A stretch of 51,774 nt of DNA. Source: Candidatus Methylarchaceae archaeon HK02M2 (GTDB lineage Archaea; Thermoproteota; Nitrososphaeria; Nitrososphaerales; JACAEJ01). Below, one piece after another: positions 26,065-35,376 of the stretch. The notes below the pieces were generated by a model. That model made no database searches and was not told the origin of the DNA. It saw nothing but the letters and a program-made list of their open reading frames with translations. Location: the NCBI GenBank assembly GCA_024256165.1, contig JAKLZG010000025.1:1-51774 (forward strand), in the 5' to 3' direction. The stretch's first letter is position 1; each line of letters begins with the position of its first letter. The position numbers and the translations under genes are program-made.

Positions 26065-27309
26065 TTAATTAAATTTTTTACGTTCCTTTAATATCATATC
26101 AAGTATTTTTTTTGCTATGATATCTTTTGGTAAAAGTGGAACATGAACAATATCATGGTTTATATTTATTATGAAAACCTCATTTGTGTCAGTTCCAAAA
26201 CCGACTCCCTTCTTGCTTACATCGTTTGCTATGACGAGATTCGCCTTTGATGCCTTTAAAAGCTCATAAGCTTTATCGACAAGTTCTTCTTCTGGTAGTC
26301 CATATTCTGCTTTAAATGCTACTAAAAATATTTTTGGATGTAACTCTCTTGCCTTATCAATTAATTTTGGCAAAGGTTTGAGCGTGATATTTGATTCAAC
26401 TTTGCTCATAAGTTTGCGATCGTATTTTATTGTGGGGGCGAAATCTGCAACGGCACTAGCAGAGATTAGCACATCGTATACTTGAACTTTAAGCTCATAT
26501 AATACTGAGTTATATAACTCTTCAGTAGTTTCTATATTTATGACTTTTATACATTGAAGAGGAGATACTGTCCCACGACCATAAATCAAGGTAACTTCAG
26601 CGCCTCTTCTAAAAGCTTCTTTGGCTATTGAAACTCCCATCTTTCCAGAGCTTTTATTCGTTATAATTCTAATTGGGTCAATATACTCTAAAGTTGGACC
26701 TGCCGTTACTAAGATTCTAATACCACCCATATCCTTATTTGATAATCTTCTGATAACTGCCTCTACAATATCATCAACACTCGCTATCTTCGCTTTTCCT
26801 TCTTCTATTTTTGGACTTACGAAATCAACGTCTTTAGAAACAAGTTGCTTGATATTTTCTCTTACTAGTGGATTTGCGAATAGGGGTTCATGCATAGCCG
26901 GAACTAAGATGACAGGTATCTTAGAACCAAGTGCTGTCAAAACAATACTAGTGACGGCTGTATCACAAATACCACAAGATATCTTGCTTATCGTATTTGC
27001 AGTAGCTGGGGAGACTAGTACTAAATCGACTTTATTTTTATGTAAACCAGCCAAGGCTACATGCTCAATCTTACCAGTTAATTTTGTTATTGGGGGGTTT
27101 CCAGTAGCCCATTCCATTAAGTTCGGATGTATAATTTCTTGGGCTTTTTGAGAAAATATAGCTATGACTTCAGCACCATACCTCATGAGTTCTCTAGCTA
27201 TTTTAGGACATTCAGATGCAGAAACACTCCCAGTTATACATAAAGCGATTTTTCTACCCTTAAGCTCTTGTCCTTTTGTACTGATGATTTCTTTAGAAGG
27301 ATGATTCAT
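26065..27309 (-). CDS. coaBC: CoaBC, phosphopantothenoylcysteine synthetase/decarboxylase
   Basis: CoaBC joins cysteine to phosphopantothenate and decarboxylates it to phosphopantetheine. The 414 residues include the flavin-binding CoaC part (ALCITGSVSASECPKIARELM, EHVALAG with the catalytic His, VLVSPATANTISKI, and PAMHEPL). The CoaB part follows from about residue 195 (ILVTAGPTLEYIDPIRIITNKSSGKMG), ending with KANLVIANDVSKKGVGFGTD. It is the last gene of the CoA run and overlaps panB by 17 nt. Confidence 0.96.
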   Translation of the reverse strand: MNHPSKEIISTKGQELKGRKIALCITGSVSASECPKIARELMRYGAEVIAIFSQKAQEIIHPNLMEWATGNPPITKLTGKIEHVALAGLHKNKVDLVLVSPATANTISKISCGICDTAVTSIVLTALGSKIPVILVPAMHEPLFANPLVRENIKQLVSKDVDFVSPKIEEGKAKIASVDDIVEAVIRRLSNKDMGGIRILVTAGPTLEYIDPIRIITNKSSGKMGVSIAKEAFRRGAEVTLIYGRGTVSPLQCIKVINIETTEELYNSVLYELKVQVYDVLISASAVADFAPTIKYDRKLMSKVESNITLKPLPKLIDKARELHPKIFLVAFKAEYGLPEEELVDKAYELLKASKANLVIANDVSKKGVGFGTDTNEVFIININHDIVHVPLLPKDIIAKKILDMILKERKKFN

Positions 27310-28177
27310 CTAAATCACTTTTTTTTATCAATTCTTTAAGCTTCTTGAACTCGGATTTGTCCATATTATAGCAGTGTTGGTCGGCTGGAAATATACCTTT
27401 ATGGATTTCGGCTTTATATGTCTCTAAAGCCTTAAGAATCTCTTTATTCAGATTCGCATACTTTTTTATAAACCTAGGTTCGAATTTATCGAATAAACCG
27501 AGAATATCATATAAAACTAGTACTTGACCATCACAATCTGGACCAGCGCCTATACCTATAAGAGGAATCTTTATCTTCTCAGCTATTATCTTTGTAACTT
27601 CGGTTGGTATTGATTCAAGGACTATAGAGAAGACACCAGCATCTTCTAGAATTTTAGCATCTTGAATTATCATAATGGCTTCTAATGCCTCTTTTCCTTT
27701 TACTTTATAACCACTCGACAAGGTGTCTGTCTGCGGGGTCAATCCTATATGTCCCATCACGGGTATTCCTGATTCAACTATAGCTTTGACGATGTCTTTA
27801 ATTATAATTCCACCTTCAAGTTTTATTACATCACAACCTCCTTCTTTTATGAATCGACCCGCATTTCTGATCGCATCATCTTTTCCCACATTGTATGACA
27901 TGAAAGGCATATCGCCTACGATAATAGAACGTTTTACTCCTCTTTTTACAGCTTTACAATGGTGAATCATCTCATCCATCGTGACAGGTAAAGTAGAATC
28001 ATATCCTAATACAACCATACTCAGAGTGTCACCAACAAGTACGATGTCTATTCCAGCTTTATCTACTAGAAGAGCAGTGGGATAGTCATAGGCAGTAATA
28101 GCTGTGATCTTCTTCTTCTCTTCTTTCATTCTAAATAATTCTGCGATCGTCAATTTTTCCTTTTTCATTCTCACCAT
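27293..28177 (-). CDS. panB: Ketopantoate hydroxymethyltransferase
   Basis: PanB makes ketopantoate from alpha-ketoisovalerate with a folate-type one-carbon donor. The 294-residue TIM barrel has ITAYDYPTALLVDKAGIDIVLVGDTLSMVVLG, TMDEMIHHCKAVKRG, VGDMPFMSYN, GGCDVIKLEGG, VMGHIGLTPQ and IGIGAGPDCDGQVLVLYD. It sits 3 nt from the decarboxylase gene upstream, in the CoA gene run. Confidence 0.97.
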   Translation of the reverse strand: MVRMKKEKLTIAELFRMKEEKKKITAITAYDYPTALLVDKAGIDIVLVGDTLSMVVLGYDSTLPVTMDEMIHHCKAVKRGVKRSIIVGDMPFMSYNVGKDDAIRNAGRFIKEGGCDVIKLEGGIIIKDIVKAIVESGIPVMGHIGLTPQTDTLSSGYKVKGKEALEAIMIIQDAKILEDAGVFSIVLESIPTEVTKIIAEKIKIPLIGIGAGPDCDGQVLVLYDILGLFDKFEPRFIKKYANLNKEILKALETYKAEIHKGIFPADQHCYNMDKSEFKKLKELIKKSDLDESSF

Positions 28178-28179
28178 CT

Positions 28180-29328
28180 TTATGCCAATTCTTCTAAATC
28201 AGATAAAAATTGTATAATATGTTTCTTCTTCAGATGGGGCATCACAACCAATCGTATATATTTCTGAGTGAAGGAGATAGCCCATCCCCTTTGCTTTAAT
28301 TTGTCTGCCAATCTTTTAGGTTCTATAGATTTCGAAGCCAACCCAAGGACATTCATGGTTGGATTTATAACCAAATATACCTTCTTTGATCTCTCAACTT
28401 CCTTGACTACAAGATGAGTTAGATCCATACATCTTTTAACTACCTTCTGATATCCCTTTTTCCCCATATGTTTAAGAAGAGCCCAAACAGCCACAGCCGA
28501 TGCTCCAGATCTTGTGCCTGAAATTGTATATTGAGTCCCTCCTCCTAGTGATAAGTAAGGGGCCATTACACTTACAGTCCTTATTGCATCTGAATCCCTA
28601 AATAGTATCCCGCCTGCTGGAATGGGAGCGAGCCCCATCTTATGGGGATCGACTGTTATAGAGCAGACACCTTTCAACTTAAAGTCGAATTCTGGAGAAT
28701 TGTAGCCAATATCCTTCAAAAATGGAAGAACAAAACCTCCAAAAGATGCATCTACATGGAGATATATACCATGTTTTAGGGCTATATCTGAGAGAATAGA
28801 TATTGGATCTACAACTCCTAATTCAGTCGATCCTGCTACACCTACGATAGCTACAGTATCCTTGGTAATGACGCCCTTTACAGCTTTTATATCTATTTGG
28901 TAGTGTTTGTTAAGACCAACCTTTATCAATTTAAGTCCAAGTAAATCTGCAGCTTTATCAAATGAAAAATGAGCTGATTTTGGAACTATTACTTCGGGTC
29001 TATCTTTTTTTAATAAATTTCTTGCAACACGCATAGCTGTCAAGTTCGCTTCTGTCCCACCTGAAACTATATACCCCAATGCATCTGGTTTTGATAGTAA
29101 CGATCCTATCATGCTTATAGCTTCTTGCTCAAGTTTTGCAGTTCCAGGAAAGAGGCGTAGATCGCCTAGGTTCTTTTCCATAGATTTAACATAGACCATC
29201 TTCGCAAAGGGGTGAGGCGATGTACACATTGAGCCAAGAATTCTTCCAGAATTGTATGTCATATCTTCATGTAAATATTCGTTAAGTAATTTTAGAACAA
29301 CTTCTTTCGACATTCCTTTAAAATCCAA
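28180..29328 (-). CDS. mfnA: MfnA-family PLP decarboxylase, probable aspartate 1-decarboxylase
   Basis: Family members decarboxylate tyrosine (methanofuran route) or aspartate (beta-alanine for CoA). The 382-residue PLP enzyme has RLFPGTAKLEQEAI, SGGTEANLTAMRVARN, VPKSAHFSFDKAADLLG, HVDASFGGFVLPF and the PLP lysine in ITVDPHKMGLAP, then GTRSGASAVAVWAL. Its position between phosphopantothenate synthetase and panB argues that it supplies beta-alanine. No methanofuran genes are seen nearby, although tyrosine decarboxylation cannot be excluded. Confidence 0.92.
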   Translation of the reverse strand: MDFKGMSKEVVLKLLNEYLHEDMTYNSGRILGSMCTSPHPFAKMVYVKSMEKNLGDLRLFPGTAKLEQEAISMIGSLLSKPDALGYIVSGGTEANLTAMRVARNLLKKDRPEVIVPKSAHFSFDKAADLLGLKLIKVGLNKHYQIDIKAVKGVITKDTVAIVGVAGSTELGVVDPISILSDIALKHGIYLHVDASFGGFVLPFLKDIGYNSPEFDFKLKGVCSITVDPHKMGLAPIPAGGILFRDSDAIRTVSVMAPYLSLGGGTQYTISGTRSGASAVAVWALLKHMGKKGYQKVVKRCMDLTHLVVKEVERSKKVYLVINPTMNVLGLASKSIEPKRLADKLKQRGWAISFTQKYIRLVVMPHLKKKHIIQFLSDLEELA

Positions 29329-29387
29329 TTGATTTCACCTAATCAATCGATCTCATTTAACTTAAGGTGTACGACATTATCTAAGAC

Positions 29388-30173
29388 TTATGGATAGAGT
29401 TCACCTCTTCCTTTAATCTCCGTTAACCTCTTAGCTATATATTCATAGTATTCTAATAAGTTCTTCTCATTATCAAACCTTCTGATTATATTCCATAGCT
29501 CTCTTTTACCCTTGATCTTTAGTTTTTGTACTTCTTTTTTAATAAGAGGGATTGCGCGAATTATATTTTCAACAATAGTAATAGAAGCGTAACGAGCTGT
29601 ACGTGAAAGTGGGTTAAGGTCAATCGCTATAACACTCTTACCCATCTTACGAAGAGCTTCTGTTCTATCACCATCTTCTAGTGGAACCAATACTACATCA
29701 GCAGAGTATATACCATTTACATCTACGTTTCTTCGCTCACTACTGAGCTCTGCTATCCTAGCCGACGCTTTCTCTCCAACCCCTAAAACTTCCTCTGCTC
29801 CAAAATTCATTAGAACGTTCTTTATGGCTATTTCTCTCTCATAAGAACGGTAAAATAGGTTTACTTCGATCTTACTCCTAGTAAGTTTAGCTAGCTCTAC
29901 CAACTCTCTAGCTGCCAGAGCTGTCGAATTTCCATTTACAGAGATGACTGGATGCTTAGCTAGAAGTAAAGCTACTCCAGCAACTTTTATAGCTCTATAG
30001 GTTGGCTCTATGGTTTTTTCGTCTAAAAGGTAGTCAAAGGCTTCACCCCTTCCATGAGCGATTAATCCTTCAGGGACAACGATCCCAAGCCGATAGAATT
30101 TAACGAGTATCTCTCGAATCCTTAGAGATTCAGCCCTTGGATGATCTGGGGGGACGTCAATTTTCCCCTTCAT
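29388..30173 (-). CDS. 4-Phosphopantoate-beta-alanine ligase (archaeal phosphopantothenate synthetase)
   Basis: This archaeal-only enzyme condenses 4-phosphopantoate and beta-alanine, replacing bacterial PanC. The 261 residues have the family start IDVPPDHPRAESLRIREILV, then LIAHGRGEAFDYL, ISVNGNSTALAA, VLVPLEDGDRTEAL, KSVIAIDLNPLSRTAR and the C-terminal helix. Its start overlaps the kinase gene by 4 nt, so kinase and ligase are translated together, matching consecutive steps. Confidence 0.95.
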   Translation of the reverse strand: MKGKIDVPPDHPRAESLRIREILVKFYRLGIVVPEGLIAHGRGEAFDYLLDEKTIEPTYRAIKVAGVALLLAKHPVISVNGNSTALAARELVELAKLTRSKIEVNLFYRSYEREIAIKNVLMNFGAEEVLGVGEKASARIAELSSERRNVDVNGIYSADVVLVPLEDGDRTEALRKMGKSVIAIDLNPLSRTARYASITIVENIIRAIPLIKKEVQKLKIKGKRELWNIIRRFDNEKNLLEYYEYIAKRLTEIKGRGELYP

Positions 30174-31072
30174 AAAAGTCTAGCTCCCTTCCTGTCGATA
30201 GAGCTAAAGATCAAATCTTTTTCAGATCTTGCATACTTGTAAAATATTCTAGCTAGCTTTTTTGCCTCATTAGTCTTCGTAAAAGAGAAGATCGACTCTC
30301 CTATCATAGCCATACTACAAGTAAAACCATATAAATCAACTTCATTTAAAACATTCTTGATTCCATTTGTAAAAATATTGATCGAATTAGCAAATATCCT
30401 TGACAATTTCATAAAATTTTCAGGACTGCGCTTCTCCATCAAACTATTAATTAGACCTTTGCTAGATTCATTTATGCACTTACATAAATTTCTGTCATCC
30501 AGGACTTTTTTAGTAGAAATTGGGCTTAAGTTTAAACATACAACTGAATAATCATTGCCTACAGGGATTTGCTCTATTTTACCTATACCTGGAGCTCCGG
30601 CTTTAATCCTGACTTCAAATCCCCCATATGTTTCAGCTAAAACTGTTCCTAATCCAGTTTTATACTCTATCTCTGCAAGGTGAGCAAATTGTGCAGCCTT
30701 AATCTTAGATAGACCTATACCTAATGCTTCATTGATGGCTAATGCTAAGCTAAGATTGCATGCTCCGCTAGACCCGAATCCTGATCCTATAGGTACTTCT
30801 ATCTCATGATTTACTAAGATTGAGTATTTTCTATCTCCTTGAAGTAACTTATCTATCACATATCTTGTGAGTTGAGTTGAGAATAAGATTTTATCATTTA
30901 TAATGACTTCTAACCTAGGACTGAGAGATTCTTTGATCTTCACATGAGTCTTTACTCCTTTACTCAAGGAGACACCCGCTCCCAGTGATCCTTTTAAGAG
31001 GGGTTCCGATTCTTCATCAACTATTTTGAAAAACCCAGTTATATGCGATGGAGAGAAAGCTGATGCTTCCAT
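30170..31072 (-). CDS. Pantoate kinase (GHMP superfamily)
   Basis: Pantoate kinase phosphorylates pantoate as the first archaea-specific step of CoA synthesis. The 300-residue GHMP protein starts MEASAFSPSHITGFF and has the ATP loop IEVPIGSGFGSSGACNLSLALAIN. The segments LAETYGGFEVRIKAGAPG and CSMAMIGESIFSFT match this family. It is the first gene of the run kinase-ligase-decarboxylase-PanB-CoaBC and is transcribed away from the PhoU-like gene. Confidence 0.94.
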   Translation of the reverse strand: MEASAFSPSHITGFFKIVDEESEPLLKGSLGAGVSLSKGVKTHVKIKESLSPRLEVIINDKILFSTQLTRYVIDKLLQGDRKYSILVNHEIEVPIGSGFGSSGACNLSLALAINEALGIGLSKIKAAQFAHLAEIEYKTGLGTVLAETYGGFEVRIKAGAPGIGKIEQIPVGNDYSVVCLNLSPISTKKVLDDRNLCKCINESSKGLINSLMEKRSPENFMKLSRIFANSINIFTNGIKNVLNEVDLYGFTCSMAMIGESIFSFTKTNEAKKLARIFYKYARSEKDLIFSSIDRKGARLL

Positions 31073-31158
31073 GACTTATAAAAAAAGGAGTTCTTTTTTA
31101 TATAATTAATCTATAGATTGACTAAATCTCTATAAATAACTATTGAGTAAAATCTTGA

Positions 31159-32169
31159 TTGGTGATAATGGAGCTTCGTAAAGTTCAGGAGATGGGTGGC
31201 GGAACATATCTCATTTCCCTTCCAAAAGAATGGGCAAGGAAGAATATGGTAAAAAAAGGTAGTTTCTTGACAGTTGATATGACGAAGAACGGTTACCTCA
31301 TCATATATCCTTTCCAGAAAGAGGAGAGGTCTATTAATGAAATTGTTACAAGATATCCTGCAGAAAAAATAGAATATATGATTAATGAGATTACTGGTGG
31401 TTATCTTTTGGGATATGATGTAATCAAAGTCCAAGGTAAAGATCAAATAACCTACGAGGATAGAGGGAAGATTAAGAAAGCTGTAGAACAGTTAATTGGT
31501 CTTGAGATTGTTGAGGAGGATGCACAATCGATAACTACACAATTTTTACTTGAGCCGACATCCTTTACTCCAGATAAGGTCTTCCGGAGAATGCACACGA
31601 TATCAAGGGATATGTGTAACGATGCAATAATTTCTTTAGTTAAAAGGGATAAATATTTAGTCAAAGTTGTAACGGAGAGAGATGATGAGGTGGATAGACT
31701 CCACTTTTTTCTTGTCAGGCTTATCAGAAGCGCGCTTTTAGACCCTAAGCTACTAAGTAATTTTAAACTGAATCCTATAGATTGTTTAGATTATCGTGTG
31801 GCCTCTAGTCTTTTGGAGACTATTGGAGATTCCTCTATTAAGATAGTAAAAAATGTTTCGAAGCTACCAAGATTCGATTTTAGCGATGAACTCAATAATA
31901 TGTTTAAAGAAGTCAAGGAGACATTAAAGAAGATGCAAGACTTAGCAGTAAAAGCTTTTCTAACAAAAAGTATAAACGATGCTAGACAAGTAATGGAACT
32001 CTATAATACATTATCGAGAAGATTAGATGATTATGAAAAAGTTATACCAAGTAAACCTTTATCAATTTTCATGGGGCTCTCGGTAATATTTTTATCGATA
32101 ATTGAGATATGCCGTTGCAATGCAGACATAGCAGATCTCGCAGTACCCATATACTCTAATATAAGATGA
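31159..32169 (+). CDS. PhoU-like regulator with N-terminal AbrB/SpoVT domain
   Basis: The 336-residue protein starts with an AbrB-type DNA-binding fold (ELRKVQEMGGGTYLISLPKEWARKNMVKKGSFLTVDM, about 4-45). PhoU helical repeats follow, each with the acidic metal-binding pattern (RDDEVDRLHFFLVRLI near 172, and a second half with YEKVIPSKPL...). Such archaeal fusions are annotated as phosphate uptake regulators. No phosphate transporter genes are close, so the target is unknown. Start candidates are TTG 31159 and ATG 31168. Confidence 0.9.
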   Translation: MVIMELRKVQEMGGGTYLISLPKEWARKNMVKKGSFLTVDMTKNGYLIIYPFQKEERSINEIVTRYPAEKIEYMINEITGGYLLGYDVIKVQGKDQITYEDRGKIKKAVEQLIGLEIVEEDAQSITTQFLLEPTSFTPDKVFRRMHTISRDMCNDAIISLVKRDKYLVKVVTERDDEVDRLHFFLVRLIRSALLDPKLLSNFKLNPIDCLDYRVASSLLETIGDSSIKIVKNVSKLPRFDFSDELNNMFKEVKETLKKMQDLAVKAFLTKSINDARQVMELYNTLSRRLDDYEKVIPSKPLSIFMGLSVIFLSIIEICRCNADIADLAVPIYSNIR

Positions 32170-32239
32170 ATGACATTACTTAATAGATAACCAATTTAAA
32201 TGGTTGTTCTTCACAATTTCTTCATTAAAGATGAAGAAG

Positions 32240-33856
32240 TCAATTACGGATTTCATGACTTCTTTTCAAGGCTGATTCTAAAAAACCTGCGAATACAGGT
32301 TCTGCCTTGCCAGGCCTACTTATGAGCTCGGCATGGTACTGAGTAGCCAGATAGAAAGGATGGCCAGGGATCTCCATAATCTCGACTCTTTTTCCATCAC
32401 CACTAAATCCTGAGAATACCATGCCTTTTCTAATAAAGATCTCTTTATAGTTCTGATTGAACTCATATCTATGCCGATGTCTACCTCTCACAACTTTCTG
32501 TTGGTATATTCGAGAGGCCAACGTACCTTCAACTAAATATATGTCACATCCACCTAACCTCATGGTAGCTCCTAGATCTTTTATTTCTCTCTGCTCTGGC
32601 AATAAATTTATGACAGGATATGGAGTACTAGGATCTAATTCTATGGAGTTGGCATTCTTCAAACCACATACATACCTCGCGAAGGATACAATAGCTAACT
32701 GAAAGCCAAAGCATAAGCCGAGGTATGGTATTAAATTATCTCTACAATAATTTGCTACAATAATCTTACCTTCACTTCCTCTTTGTCCAAACCCCCCTGG
32801 CACTAGTACACCATGATACTCTAACAATTCATCTAAAGACTCTTTCCGATTCTCGAATTCTTCAACATCAACCCATCTTACTTTTACCTCTAAGTTTTGG
32901 TGAGCTCCTGCATGAGCCAATGCGTGGTTTATGCTGACATAACTATCTGATAGTGAAGTATACTTGCCGACCATAGCGATTCGAACTTCTTTTTTATGCC
33001 CAATGAAAGATTTTGAGATTTTTTTCCACTCTTCCCAATGTATTTCCTTTTGACCCAATTGGAGTTTTTCACATATGGTAGATATAATCCCCTCCGAAGC
33101 AAGATTTTCTGGAACACTATATACTGATTCAGTGTCAGGATTCGAAATCACGCTTTTAAGGTCTACACTCGTAAAAAGAGCGATCTTATTCTTAGCTTCT
33201 TTTGTCAACGGTTTTTCACTTCTGGCAACGATAATATCCGGCTGAATACCAATCCTTCTAAGCTCTTGAACACTATGTTGAGTAGGCTTCGTTTTTTGCT
33301 CACCTACTACATCAAGAATCGGAACCAATGTCACATGAATGAAAGAAGTGTCAGAAGGTTTTTCTTCAAGCCTTATCTGCCTTAAAGCCTCCAAGAATGG
33401 GAGGCTCTCTATATCGCCTACAGTCCCACCACATTCTATAACAACGCAATCAGCGTCATCAATCTCGGCAACGAATCTTATACGACGCTTTATTTCATTA
33501 GTTAAATGAGGGATCATTTGGACACATTGACCCAGATAGTTGCCCTTTCTTTCATCTTTTATAACATGTTGGTAAACTTGACCACTCGTGATATTATGGT
33601 AGCGTGTTAAACTTTTATCAAGAAATCTCTCATAATTACCTATATCCATATCACACTCAGAACCATCATCGCATACAAATACCTCTCCATGAGCAATAGG
33701 ATTTAAAGTGCCAGCATCCACGTTTAAATAAGGATCGATTTTAACAGCTGAAACATTTAACCCTGTCATCATGAGAAGCCTCGCTATTGAGGCAGTAACA
33801 ATACCTTTACCTAAGCCTGACATTACGCCTCCAGTAATAAAGATCCACTTTGGCAT
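32240..33856 (-). CDS. pyrG: CTP synthase
   Basis: PyrG aminates UTP to CTP using glutamine and ATP. The 538 residues begin with PKWIFITGGVMSGLGKGIVTASIARLL. The synthetase domain continues with KIDPYLNVDAGTLNPIAHGEVFVCDDG, GTVGDIESLPFLEALRQIR and QKTKPTQHSVQELRRIGIQPDI. A class I glutaminase domain follows with GVLVPGGFGQRG, LGLCFGFQLAIV (nucleophile Cys) and QYHAELISRP (His-Glu). The usual GTMSPFQHGE reads GTLNPIAHGE here, a mild deviation. The start is the ATG at 33856. Confidence 0.98.
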   Translation of the reverse strand: MPKWIFITGGVMSGLGKGIVTASIARLLMMTGLNVSAVKIDPYLNVDAGTLNPIAHGEVFVCDDGSECDMDIGNYERFLDKSLTRYHNITSGQVYQHVIKDERKGNYLGQCVQMIPHLTNEIKRRIRFVAEIDDADCVVIECGGTVGDIESLPFLEALRQIRLEEKPSDTSFIHVTLVPILDVVGEQKTKPTQHSVQELRRIGIQPDIIVARSEKPLTKEAKNKIALFTSVDLKSVISNPDTESVYSVPENLASEGIISTICEKLQLGQKEIHWEEWKKISKSFIGHKKEVRIAMVGKYTSLSDSYVSINHALAHAGAHQNLEVKVRWVDVEEFENRKESLDELLEYHGVLVPGGFGQRGSEGKIIVANYCRDNLIPYLGLCFGFQLAIVSFARYVCGLKNANSIELDPSTPYPVINLLPEQREIKDLGATMRLGGCDIYLVEGTLASRIYQQKVVRGRHRHRYEFNQNYKEIFIRKGMVFSGFSGDGKRVEIMEIPGHPFYLATQYHAELISRPGKAEPVFAGFLESALKRSHEIRN

Positions 33857-33969
33857 ATTGTTTTAAGTTAAGTATAATGAAATAAAGTTTTCTTTAGAAA
33901 TTTTAAAGTTCTGTAATCAAATATAAAATGTTTTATCAATGAAGTTTCAAACTATCTTAGTCGATTTAA

Positions 33970-35322
33970 ATGGTTTCCAAAGTTCTTAGTATAGCTGGAT
34001 CTGACCCTGATTGTGGAGCGGGTATACAAGCAGATCTTATGACTTTCACAGCCTTAGGCGTTTACGGCATGACAGTAATAACGACAGTTACTGCACAAAA
34101 TACAGTCAAACTCACAGCTATCCATGATGTACCAGTAGATGTGATTAAAGTACAGATAGAAGCTCTCTTCAGCGATATAGGCGTAGACGTAGTAAAAACA
34201 GGTATGCTTCATACAAAGGAGATAATTGAAGTCGTATCTGAAAAGATAAGAAAATATAATGTTCCAACAGTAGTAGACCCTGTTATGATGTCGAAAAGTG
34301 GGGTACATCTTATTGAACGAGATGCCAAGAACACTTTGATTAAAACCCTTTTCCCATTGGCAACTATTGTGACGCCTAACTCTATCGAAGCAGAAAGAAT
34401 ATCAGATATTAAGATCAAGATGATTGAAGATGCAAAAGAGGCTGCAAAAAAGATTGCAGAACTAGGACCTAAGGCGGTAGTGATAAAGGGAGGACATGCA
34501 TTCTCTGATGAGAAGGCTTACGACCTTCTTTATTTCGAAGGAGATTTTAAGATATTTGAGACAAATAGATTAAAAACTAAGACGACACATGGCGCGGGTT
34601 GTACTTTTGCCTCAGCTATCACAGCAGAATTAGCAAAAGGAAAGAACGTAATAGAAGCAGTAAGGGTTGCAAAGGAGTTTACAAACATGGCTATAAAGTT
34701 TGGACATGCAATAGGTCACGGTTTTGGGCCTGTCAATCCTATGGCTCATTTGTATAATGAAGCTGAGAAATATAATGTTATAAAGAATATTAAAGAAGCT
34801 GTGACGATCTTGGAATCTCATCCAGAATTTTCGTATCTTATTCCGGAGTCTCAAACAAATTTAGTAATGGCTCTGCCTATGGCAGATGACATAACGGATG
34901 TAGCAGCTATACCAGGTCGTTTCGTTAAAATTTGGAGAAGGGTGAAAGCATCGTCGTGTCCCGAGTTTGGCGCTTCATCACATGTTGCAAGAACAATCTT
35001 GACTGTAATGAGGTATAATAGAATGATAAGATCCGGCTTAAATATTAAATACTCAAAGGAAATCATCGAAGTTTGTAAAGATCTCAGATTGAAAGTATCT
35101 TCCTATGACAGAAAAAATGAACCTCTTAATGTAAAGAGAAAGGAGGGTATGAGCATAATTTGGGGTGTAGAACAAGCTTTAAAGAAAGTAGTTACAGTAC
35201 CGGATGTAATTTACCACAAAGGAGACTGGGGTAAGGAGCCAATGATAACATTGCTTGAAAAGACAGCAATTGAAGTCGCAAATTTGGCGGTTAGGATAGC
35301 TGATCAAATAAAAAATAAATAA
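33970..35322 (+). CDS. thiDN: ThiDN fusion: HMP-P kinase plus ThiN thiamine-phosphate synthase
   Basis: The first 260 residues are ThiD, the HMP/HMP-P kinase (SIAGSDPDCGAGIQADLMTF, VVDPVMMSKSG, VVIKGGH, and the C-terminal THGAGCTFASAITAELA). Residues about 275-450 are ThiN (VTILESHPEFSYLIPESQTN, GRFVKIWRRVKASSCPEFGASSH). ThiN replaces ThiE in joining HMP-PP to the thiazole phosphate in archaea. Fusion is common in archaea. The gene stands alone and no riboswitch structure is evident before its start. Confidence 0.95.
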   Translation: MVSKVLSIAGSDPDCGAGIQADLMTFTALGVYGMTVITTVTAQNTVKLTAIHDVPVDVIKVQIEALFSDIGVDVVKTGMLHTKEIIEVVSEKIRKYNVPTVVDPVMMSKSGVHLIERDAKNTLIKTLFPLATIVTPNSIEAERISDIKIKMIEDAKEAAKKIAELGPKAVVIKGGHAFSDEKAYDLLYFEGDFKIFETNRLKTKTTHGAGCTFASAITAELAKGKNVIEAVRVAKEFTNMAIKFGHAIGHGFGPVNPMAHLYNEAEKYNVIKNIKEAVTILESHPEFSYLIPESQTNLVMALPMADDITDVAAIPGRFVKIWRRVKASSCPEFGASSHVARTILTVMRYNRMIRSGLNIKYSKEIIEVCKDLRLKVSSYDRKNEPLNVKRKEGMSIIWGVEQALKKVVTVPDVIYHKGDWGKEPMITLLEKTAIEVANLAVRIADQIKNK

Positions 35323-35376
35323 AAACAAAAAGTGTGGGTGGCACGATTATTCGAATTTGGCGTGCCTATTTGAATT

